NCBI GenBank assembly: GCA_964633825.1
Contig: CAZWHE010000123.1
Coordinates: forward strand, 1 to 12,587
DNA from: CAZWHE01 sp964633825
Lineage (GTDB): Bacteria > Planctomycetota > B15-G4 > CAYZWU01
Direction: 5' to 3'
DNA length: 12,587 nt
Below, one piece after another: positions 6,740 through 12,587 of this stretch (within the stretch, counting starts at the first letter, position 1; each line of letters opens with the position of its first letter). The translations under genes were made by a program, and so were the position numbers. The notes beneath the pieces are model-generated. The model was given only the letters and a program-made list of their open reading frames with translations. It did no database searches and was not told the DNA's origin.

Positions 6740-6767
6740 CCCTTATCCCATTCGCATCTCCCTTATC
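6740..6767. repeat. Direct repeat CCCTTATC at a 20-bp interval
   Basis: CCCTTATC occurs at 6740-6747 and again at 6760-6767, about two helical turns apart in a pyrimidine-rich stretch, 23 bases before the qmoA ATG. It may be a protein-binding site or chance. Confidence 0.25.
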
Positions 6768-6790
6768 GATATTGGCCGAAAGGCGGTATC

Positions 6791-8053
6791 ATGAACGCTG
6801 ATTCAAAACCCATTCTTGTAATCGGAGGAGGCATCGCGGGGATGACGGCGGCTGTCGAGGCCGCCGAAGTCGGATACCGCGTCGTTCTCGTGGAGAAAGA
6901 GCCCTATCTGGGCGGACGCGTGATCCGCACCCACCGGTATTTCCCCAAGATGTGTCCGCCCACTTGCGGATACGAGGTCAATGTCCGCAGGATCAGGCAG
7001 AACCCCAAGATCATTGTTCACACCCTGGCCACTGTCGAAGAGATCACGGGCGAAGCGGGCGATTTCAGGGCCAGGGTAAAGATACGTCCGAGATACGTCA
7101 CGGGGGAGCATTCCCTGGATGATTCCGCGGCTGAGAGCATGACCTCCGAGCGGACCGATGATTTCAATCTGGGGATGGGAAAGACCAAGGCTCTCTACAT
7201 GCCGCACGACATGGCCTATCCCCCTCTCTACGTCGTTGACCGGGAGGCTCTCTCCGATACCGACGGCGAGACGCTGCTCAAATCCTGTCCCCCCGGCGCG
7301 GTCGATCTGGACATGGCTGAGAAAGAAATCAAGGTCGAAGCGGGCGCCGTCATCGTGGCGACGGGATGGCGTCCCTATGACGCCGCCCGGCTCGACAACC
7401 TGGGATTCGGCAAGTGCCAAAACGTGATCACCAATGTGATGATGGAAAGAATGGCCGCTCAAAGAGGTCCCACAGCCGGCGAGATCGTCCGGCCTTCGGA
7501 CGGCAAGAAAGCCGAGAACGTCGCTTTCGTCCAGTGCGCGGGATCGCGGGACGAGAACCATCTCCCCTACTGCTCGGCCGTCTGCTGCATGGCCTCTCTC
7601 AAGCAGGCCAGGTACCTCAGGGAAAAGAACGAAAACTCCAAAGCCACCGTTTTCTACATCGACATCCGCACCATCGGCCGCCTGGAGAAGTTCTATTACG
7701 ACCTGCTGGAAGACGAGAACGTGACCTTTATCAAAGGCAAGGCGGCCGAGATCAGCGATGCTCCCGAAAGCAAGGACTTGATACTCGATGTGGAAGATAC
7801 GCTGTCGGGAAACAAGCGGCACGACGGATTCGACATGGTGGTCCTGGCGACCGGCGTCGTTCCCAACACGGCCGACGCCAAGATCCCCTTCGAGCTGAAA
7901 TATGACGAATACGGCTTTGTCGACGGGTCGACGGAAGTGGACGGAATTTACGCCGCCGGCTGCGCCAAGCATCCCTGCGACGTTTCCCGTACGACAAAGG
8001 ACTCGACGGCGGCCGTTCTCCGGGCGATACAGTGCCTCAACAGAGGGGAATAA
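6791..8053 (+). CDS. qmoA: QmoA, HdrA-like flavoprotein subunit of the Qmo complex
   Basis: This 420-residue cytoplasmic subunit belongs to the quinone-interacting oxidoreductase, which links menaquinone to APS reductase in sulfur-metabolising prokaryotes. The dinucleotide-binding motif GGGIAG at residues 12-17 binds FAD, followed by VLVEKEPYLGGRV, then CPPTC at C55-C59. The HdrA-family cysteine set CX11CX3CC is at C249, C261, C265 and C266 (VQCAGSRDENHLPYCSAVCC), a likely iron-sulfur site. GWRPYDAARLDNLGFGK and IRTIGRLEKFYYDLL match QmoA well, and the length is typical. The middle (about residues 98-180), where I recall additional cysteines in some family members, has only one cysteine (KSCPPGA). 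The ATG follows AAAGGCGG with four bases between, a modest ribosome binding site. The qmoB ATG comes four bases after the stop, so they are surely one operon. Confidence 0.95.
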   Translation: MNADSKPILVIGGGIAGMTAAVEAAEVGYRVVLVEKEPYLGGRVIRTHRYFPKMCPPTCGYEVNVRRIRQNPKIIVHTLATVEEITGEAGDFRARVKIRPRYVTGEHSLDDSAAESMTSERTDDFNLGMGKTKALYMPHDMAYPPLYVVDREALSDTDGETLLKSCPPGAVDLDMAEKEIKVEAGAVIVATGWRPYDAARLDNLGFGKCQNVITNVMMERMAAQRGPTAGEIVRPSDGKKAENVAFVQCAGSRDENHLPYCSAVCCMASLKQARYLREKNENSKATVFYIDIRTIGRLEKFYYDLLEDENVTFIKGKAAEISDAPESKDLILDVEDTLSGNKRHDGFDMVVLATGVVPNTADAKIPFELKYDEYGFVDGSTEVDGIYAAGCAKHPCDVSRTTKDSTAAVLRAIQCLNRGE

Positions 8054-8057
8054 TCTT

Positions 8058-10331
8058 ATGGAAGACAAGATCGGCGTCTTCATCTGCACCGGTTACGGAA
8101 TAGCCGAAGCGCTTGATATCGATGCTCTCTGCAAAGTCGCGACGGACGAGCTCAAGCTCCCCTTCTGCAAGACCGTCGACTCCTGCGAAGGATCCGGCCT
8201 GGAATCGATCAAGGAGGATATCGAGAGCCAAGGCCTGACCAAAGCCGTGATCGCCGGGATTTCGCCGCGCTGCTATCCTGTAAACGCCTTTCCCCAGGGC
8301 GTGATCGTCGAGAAGTTCGCCCTGCGCGAGCACGTGGTCTGGTGCCAGCCTCCGGGCGAAGAGGACACGCAGATGCTGGCCGAGGATTATCTCCGCATGT
8401 ACGTCGCCAAAATCCAGAAGATTGAGCCCGTCGAGCCTTTTCAGCCGGAAGAACCGATCGACAAGAGCATCCTGGTGGTTGGCGGCGGGATCAGCGGCAT
8501 GACGGCCGCGCTCGAAGCGGCCCGGGCCGGGTACGAAGTCCGCCTGGTCGAAAAGAGCGACAAGCTGGGCGGCTGGCTGGCGAAGCAGCACAAATCGGTT
8601 CCTCTGAAGCCCCCTTTCCGCGACCTGGAGGAAACGGGTGTCGACGCCCTCACAGCCGAGATCGAAGAAAATACCCGGATCAAGGTGTACACATCGGCCG
8701 TCACGAGCAGCATCGTCGGAGCTCCCGGTCTTTTCGACGTGACCTTGAAACCGCCTGTGAACGGCAAGCCCGACAGCGAAGCGTTGGACACATTCCGTGT
8801 GGGCGCCATCATCCAGGCGACGGGTTGGAAACCGACCGAACCCCGGGACAAACTGCCCTACGGCCGTGTGGATGACGTGATGCGGAATGTCGATCTGGAA
8901 GAAATGTTCAAGGAGCAGGGACGCATCACCCGTCCCTCGGACGGCAAAGAGGTGACGAGCATCGCCTTCATCCAGTGCGGCGGCTCCCGGGAAAAAGAAC
9001 ACCATTCCTACTGCTCCTCCATCTGCTGTCTCACATCGCTCAAGCAGGCCCTCTATCTGCGCGAGAGCGATGACGAAACCAAAGCCTATATCTTTTATGA
9101 ATTCATGCGGACTCCGGGACAGTACGAAGATTTCTACCGGAGGGTGCAGGAGGACCCCGGCATTTTCCTGACCCGGGGGGAAGTGGCCGACGTCAAGCGC
9201 GACGGAGACGGCAAGCTTACCGTCACGGCCAAGAACACCATGCCCGGCGAGCAGATCCAGGTGAAGGTCGACCTCGTCGTTCTGGCCGCCGGGATGGAGC
9301 CCAGTTCGGCCGACGGGGAAGCGATCCGGGCGCTCGAAGACGCGAAGGTTACCGTCACTGACGGGGAGTCGGACGTTCAGAAAAAAGAGGCCGCCGAAAA
9401 AGTGGAGCAGCTCAAGCACCACGAAGGGACGGAAATCCTCAACCTCGACTACCGGCAGGGACCCGACCTGCCGACCCTGCAGTACGGCTTTCCCGACTCG
9501 CACTTCATCTGCTTCCCCTATGAAAGCCGGCGCACGGGCATCTACCCCGCGGGGTCGGTGCGCCAGCCGCTGGGCGGCCTCGACTCAAGGGAAGACGCTG
9601 CGGGAGCGGCGCTGAAAGCGATCCAGTGCGTCGAGATGACTTCCCGGGGGGAGGCGGTCCATCCCCTCGCCGGGGACAAATCCTATCCCGACCTCACCCT
9701 GACAAGGTGCACCCAGTGCAAGCGCTGCACCGAGGAATGTCCTTTCGGCGTTTTCAACGAGGACGAAAAAGGAACACCCCTCCTTTGGGAGACGCGGTGC
9801 CGCCGATGCGGAACCTGTCTCGGCGCATGTCCCGAGCGAATCGTCTCCTTCAAGGATTTCTCGGTTTCCATCGTGACATCGATGATCAAAGCGGTCGAAG
9901 TGCCGGACGAAGACGAAGAAAAGCCCCGGATTCTGGCGCTTCTCTGCGAGAACGATGCTTTTCCGGCCATGGACCTGGCGGGCCGGCACCGCCTCCGGCT
10001 GAACCCCTTTGTTCGCGCGATTCCGATAAGATGCCTGGGCTCGGTCAACTCCGAATGGATCAAGGAAGCCGTGTCGTCCGGATTCGACGCCGTCATCATG
10101 ATCGGATGCGTTTACGGCGACGATTATCAGTGCCATTTCATCAAAGGGAGCGAGCTGGCCGTTTCGCGCGGCGAGAACATCAGGGAGAAGCTGGAGCAGA
10201 TGGCCATGGAGAACGAAAGGGTGGCCCTCCACCAGATGCAGATCTCCGAATACGCCAAGCTCCCCGAGATCTTCAACGAATCAGCGGAGGTGGTCGAAGA
10301 GTTCGGTATGAACCCGTTCAAGGGAATGTAA
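8058..10331 (+). CDS. qmoB: QmoB, HdrA-MvhD fusion subunit of the Qmo complex
   Basis: This 757-residue cytoplasmic flavin/iron-sulfur subunit is expected to work between QmoA/QmoC and the partner enzyme. The frame is open further upstream inside qmoA, but ATG 8058 is chosen because GAGGGG ends nine bases before it, it lies four bases after the qmoA stop, and MEDKIGVFICTGYGIAEALD is the expected family start. The order is: N-terminal HdrA-like domain at 1-120; FAD-binding GGGISG at 142-147; CX11CX3CC at C307, C319, C323 and C324; two 4Fe-4S ferredoxin motifs at C551-C554-C557-C561 and C581-C584-C587-C591; and an MvhD-like domain from about residue 623 to the end. MvhD normally links hydrogenase to heterodisulfide reductase, and its fusion to HdrA is the QmoB signature. 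qmoC starts 14 bases after the stop. Confidence 0.95.
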   Translation: MEDKIGVFICTGYGIAEALDIDALCKVATDELKLPFCKTVDSCEGSGLESIKEDIESQGLTKAVIAGISPRCYPVNAFPQGVIVEKFALREHVVWCQPPGEEDTQMLAEDYLRMYVAKIQKIEPVEPFQPEEPIDKSILVVGGGISGMTAALEAARAGYEVRLVEKSDKLGGWLAKQHKSVPLKPPFRDLEETGVDALTAEIEENTRIKVYTSAVTSSIVGAPGLFDVTLKPPVNGKPDSEALDTFRVGAIIQATGWKPTEPRDKLPYGRVDDVMRNVDLEEMFKEQGRITRPSDGKEVTSIAFIQCGGSREKEHHSYCSSICCLTSLKQALYLRESDDETKAYIFYEFMRTPGQYEDFYRRVQEDPGIFLTRGEVADVKRDGDGKLTVTAKNTMPGEQIQVKVDLVVLAAGMEPSSADGEAIRALEDAKVTVTDGESDVQKKEAAEKVEQLKHHEGTEILNLDYRQGPDLPTLQYGFPDSHFICFPYESRRTGIYPAGSVRQPLGGLDSREDAAGAALKAIQCVEMTSRGEAVHPLAGDKSYPDLTLTRCTQCKRCTEECPFGVFNEDEKGTPLLWETRCRRCGTCLGACPERIVSFKDFSVSIVTSMIKAVEVPDEDEEKPRILALLCENDAFPAMDLAGRHRLRLNPFVRAIPIRCLGSVNSEWIKEAVSSGFDAVIMIGCVYGDDYQCHFIKGSELAVSRGENIREKLEQMAMENERVALHQMQISEYAKLPEIFNESAEVVEEFGMNPFKGM

Positions 10332-10345
10332 CGGGCGGAGGAAAC

Positions 10346-11575
10346 ATGACAGAGCCAATCGCCGAGAAGACCACTGCGGCTCCGGCCGCTTCCGATAACG
10401 GCGACCCGGTCTGGATCGAGCCGGATCTCGATTTTATCCGAAAGCTGACCCGGCGGAGCGGAGACCGCCTCAAGAAGTGCTTCCAGTGCGGCACCTGTTC
10501 GGCCACGTGCTCTCTCTCGCCCGATCCCGAGCCCTTCCCGCGCAAGGAGATGGCCTGGGCCAACTGGGGGATGAGGGAACGCCTCCTGAAAGACCCCGAC
10601 ATCTGGCTCTGCCACCAGTGCAACGACTGTTCGACGAGATGCCCGCGCGGCGCCCGTCCAGGAGAGGTGCTGTCCGCTGTCCGTCATGAGTGCTTGCACC
10701 ACTATGCCTTTCCCCGTTTCTTAGGCAGGTGGGTGAACCAGCCCCAGTGCATACCGCTCCTTCTCGGCATACCGATCGCGCTTCTCACGCTGGCCCTTCT
10801 GGCGAGAGATCCGATCGAGAGCGCGCTCGGCATCACGGAATCGACAGGCGACATGATCGTCTATCCTTATTCCGGTCTCTTTCCCCACTGGATGCTCAAC
10901 ACCTTCTTCGGTTTTTTCTTTCTCCTCGTTCTCGGGGCGACTTTTGTCGGCGTGGCTCGTTTCTGGCGCGCCATGAAAACCACGCTCCCGCCGGGCCCGG
11001 CGGCCCCGGAATCCAAGGGGCTGGGCCGGAGCATCCTGTCGACCCTGAAAAAAGCCTTCAGCCACGATAACTTCAACCAGTGCACGACGGCGCGGCCGCG
11101 CTTCGCCGCCCACCTGTGCGTCTTCTTCGGTTTTCTGGCCCTGACCTTCGTCACGATCTGGGTGATCACGGCACAGATCAACCCCATGCTCGGGGACGAT
11201 TTCGTCTACCCCTTCGGTTTCTGGAATCCCTGGAAGATTCTGGCCAACCTGGGCGGCGCGGCGCTCATGGCCGGCTGCCTCCTCATGATGTGGGAGCGCC
11301 TGAAAGAGAACGATTTTGTCGGACCGGGCACCTATTTCGATTGGGCCCTGATCTCGGCGCTGCTCCTCGTGGTGATCACGGGATTCGCCACCGAGGTGCT
11401 CCATTACCTGCGCCTCGAGCCACACCGGCACATCGCCTACTTTGCTCACCTCGTCTTCGTGTTCGCCGTCCTGATCTACCTGCCCTATTCAAAGCTGGCT
11501 CATCTCTTTTACCGCGGAACCGCCATGGTTTTCGCCGAGCATACCGGCCGGAACGGGGGAAAGAACGATGCCTGA
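10346..11575 (+). CDS. qmoC: QmoC, HdrC-HdrE-like membrane subunit of the Qmo complex
   Basis: This 409-residue subunit connects the Qmo complex to the menaquinone pool. The start at 10346 follows GGAGG at 10337-10341 by four bases; the longer open frame upstream only overlaps qmoB. The cytoplasmic HdrC-like part has two 4Fe-4S motifs, C45-C48-C51-C55 (CFQCGTCSATC) and C89-C92-C95-C99 (CHQCNDCSTRCP). The rest is an HdrE/NarI-like cytochrome b with about six membrane segments near 135-153, 182-204, 254-276, 298-316, 333-355 and 363-381. Histidines H181, H256, H353, H362, H368 and H386, at or near the helices, are candidate heme b ligands. The stop codon overlaps the start of dsrJ by eight bases, so the two are probably translationally coupled. 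That is unusual, since qmoC normally ends its operon or stands beside apr genes. Confidence 0.95.
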   Translation: MTEPIAEKTTAAPAASDNGDPVWIEPDLDFIRKLTRRSGDRLKKCFQCGTCSATCSLSPDPEPFPRKEMAWANWGMRERLLKDPDIWLCHQCNDCSTRCPRGARPGEVLSAVRHECLHHYAFPRFLGRWVNQPQCIPLLLGIPIALLTLALLARDPIESALGITESTGDMIVYPYSGLFPHWMLNTFFGFFFLLVLGATFVGVARFWRAMKTTLPPGPAAPESKGLGRSILSTLKKAFSHDNFNQCTTARPRFAAHLCVFFGFLALTFVTIWVITAQINPMLGDDFVYPFGFWNPWKILANLGGAALMAGCLLMMWERLKENDFVGPGTYFDWALISALLLVVITGFATEVLHYLRLEPHRHIAYFAHLVFVFAVLIYLPYSKLAHLFYRGTAMVFAEHTGRNGGKNDA

Positions 11576-11939
11576 GACGCCGCTGCGGAGCAGAAAAAAG
11601 ACTCTCTGGATCGCCCTGCCGGTGCTGATCATTCTTCTTCCACTCGCGATCAGCATCGTTTCGTCATTTATCGGACGAGAGGCCGCGGCTTCTCCCGGGT
11701 TCCTCGAAAGACCCGATGCGAAGCACAAGAGCTGCGTCAGAGAAACGACATATATGCGGTACCACCACTGGGAGCTTCTGAGAGAGATCAGAGAGGAGGT
11801 CGTGCGGTACGGAAAGCGGGGCGAGATCGGGCTGAACAAGTGCAAGGAATGTCACACGAGCCGGGAGCGTTTCTGCAACCAATGCCACAACGCCGTGAGC
11901 CTCTTTCCCGACTGTTTCGATTGCCATTACTATCCATAA
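11568..11939 (+). CDS. dsrJ: DsrJ, membrane-anchored triheme cytochrome c
   Basis: This 123-residue protein matches the periplasmic triheme subunit of the DsrMKJOP complex. An N-terminal hydrophobic segment at about 13-34 acts as an uncleaved signal anchor. Three CXXCH sites follow: C92-H96 (CKECH), C103-H107 (CNQCH) and C116-H120 (CFDCH). C56 in SCVRETTYMR sits where the family keeps the cysteine proposed as the rare axial ligand of one heme, and HHWELLREIREEVVR then FCNQCHN and CFDCHYYP complete the family pattern. The ATG lies inside the end of qmoC, with GGGGGAAAG about six bases upstream. The usual neighbours are dsrM and dsrK before it; here they are replaced by qmoABC. It probably exchanges electrons with a periplasmic partner and with DsrO. 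Confidence 0.92.
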   Translation: MPETPLRSRKKTLWIALPVLIILLPLAISIVSSFIGREAAASPGFLERPDAKHKSCVRETTYMRYHHWELLREIREEVVRYGKRGEIGLNKCKECHTSRERFCNQCHNAVSLFPDCFDCHYYP

Positions 11940-11987
11940 ACAGGGCCGTGAGGCTTTAATAACGACCCTTCGGAGGGCACACAGAGG

Positions 11988-12587
11988 ATGGAAAGACGAG
12001 AGTTCCTGAAAGCCGTGGGCGGCACGCTCCTGGCGGGAGCGTCCGGCACCTGTGCGTTCCGCCTGTTGACGGAACTACCCGGAGGGGGGTTCGACGCGGA
12101 GATCCCGTCGTCCCGGCAAAAATGGGGAATGGTCATCAACCTCCACAAATGCCGGTCGGGCTGCACGGCATGCCTCGAAGCGTGCAGGGAAGAAAACAAC
12201 GTCGCCTTTCACCACGACAAGCGGTGGGACATACACTGGATCAGGAAGGTCAGGTTCGAGAAGAAGAACGATGACGGCGCCCCCGGCAAAGACGTGCTCC
12301 TCATGTGCAATCACTGCGACAAACCGCCGTGCGCGCAGGTCTGCCCCGTCCAGGCGACTTACAAGCGCGACGACGGCATCGTCATCGTCGATCACCACAG
12401 ATGCATCGGGTGCCGCTATTGCATGATTGCCTGTCCTTACAACGCCCGTTACTTCAACTTCAAAGAGAGCGAGGATTGGCCCAACAAGGAGTTTCCCAGA
12501 AGGTCGCATGGAGTGGCGGAAGCATGCACCCTGTGCGCCCACCTCCTGGAAAAGGGCCGCAAGCCGGCCTGTGTCGAAAGGTGCGAG
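11988..12587 (+). CDS. dsrO: DsrO, Tat-exported iron-sulfur subunit, cut by the right edge
   Basis: This is the first 200 residues of a gene that continues beyond the window with no stop. It begins with a twin-arginine signal, MERREFLKAVGG, then a hydrophobic stretch to about residue 27, so the folded protein is exported to the periplasm. Four ferredoxin-like cysteine groups follow: C55-C59-C62-C66, C107-C110-C115-C119, C139-C142-C145-C149 (CIGCRYCMIACPYNARYF) and C180-C183-C195-C199, enough for four 4Fe-4S clusters as in DsrO, TtrB and PsrB-type subunits. Its position right after dsrJ makes DsrO the best name; TmcB- or QrcC-like relatives are less likely. GGAGGG at 11972-11977 is the ribosome binding site, and it lies in a small CCCT/AGGG hairpin (11966-11977). 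A dsrP-like quinol-oxidising membrane subunit would be expected next. Confidence 0.88.
   Translation, partial: MERREFLKAVGGTLLAGASGTCAFRLLTELPGGGFDAEIPSSRQKWGMVINLHKCRSGCTACLEACREENNVAFHHDKRWDIHWIRKVRFEKKNDDGAPGKDVLLMCNHCDKPPCAQVCPVQATYKRDDGIVIVDHHRCIGCRYCMIACPYNARYFNFKESEDWPNKEFPRRSHGVAEACTLCAHLLEKGRKPACVERCE

Noticed and set aside
6607..6801. 64-residue open frame in the qmoA leader
   Set aside because: It starts with TTG without a ribosome binding site, crosses the palindrome and the qmoA start, and has no recognisable sequence. A leader peptide role is possible but unsupported.
7902..8057. Upstream extension of the qmoB frame
   Set aside because: It lies inside the end of qmoA and adds 52 residues that do not resemble QmoB. 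The family start is at 8058.
6803..8089. 428-residue open frame on the minus strand
   Set aside because: It is antisense to qmoA and has no recognisable motif.
8037..9503. 488-residue open frame on the minus strand
   Set aside because: It is antisense to qmoB, rich in His, Phe and Leu as expected from complemented codons, with no recognisable domain.
9626..10345. Upstream extension of the qmoC frame
   Set aside because: It only overlaps qmoB in another frame, gives an Arg-rich sequence without family similarity, and the family start with a good ribosome binding site is at 10346.
1..12587. tRNA, rRNA, CRISPR array or insertion sequence
   Set aside because: On reading both strands I saw no tRNA-like cloverleaf, regularly spaced repeats, transposase motif or terminal inverted repeats.

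Overview
The window looks like chromosomal DNA from an anaerobic, menaquinone-using bacterium with a dissimilatory sulfur metabolism. The main evidence is a complete qmoABC set (quinone-interacting membrane-bound oxidoreductase, the usual redox partner of APS reductase), followed at once by dsrJ and the start of dsrO from the periplasmic arm of the DsrMKJOP complex. A sensor kinase with two c-type heme sites and a triheme cytochrome fit this. A Desulfobacterota-like sulfate reducer is the simplest reading, but the seven-bladed FG-GAP protein and its C-terminal domain are also common in less-studied phyla, so I do not name a lineage. The window alone does not show whether sulfur metabolism runs in the reductive or oxidative direction.

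Layout. (1) 1-1966, visibly more AT-rich: the 3' part of a DUF11/SH3-like protein gene and a lipoprotein with two FlgO/CsgG-like domains, both on +. (2) 1980-3449, minus strand: a secreted seven-repeat FG-GAP beta-propeller protein, ending only 13 bases from the lipoprotein gene. (3) 3450-3780: a divergent intergenic region with promoter-like boxes and an inverted repeat. (4) 3781-6538: a heme-c sensor histidine kinase, a single-domain response regulator one base downstream, and a small unrecognised protein. (5) 6539-6790: a regulatory-looking leader with a stem-loop, a TTGACA promoter, a perfect 8-bp palindrome, alternative longer-range pairings and a 20-bp-spaced direct repeat. (6) 6791-12587: the tight cluster qmoA-qmoB-qmoC-dsrJ-dsrO. 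Gaps are 4 and 14 bases, then an 8-base overlap, then 48 bases. dsrO runs off the right edge.

How they may work together. QmoA and QmoB are HdrA-type flavin/iron-sulfur proteins, QmoB carrying a fused MvhD-like domain. QmoC combines an HdrC-like iron-sulfur part with an HdrE-like cytochrome b in the membrane, and together they exchange electrons between menaquinone and a cytoplasmic partner. DsrJ (membrane-anchored triheme cytochrome) and DsrO (Tat-exported ferredoxin-like subunit) are normally made with DsrM, DsrK and DsrP. Here the Qmo module occupies the place where dsrMK normally stands, and qmoC overlaps dsrJ. This suggests a hybrid Qmo-DsrJO(P) complex or a rearranged operon, and is the most interesting point in the window. 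The heme-bearing kinase just upstream is a plausible redox sensor for this system, but that link rests on position only.
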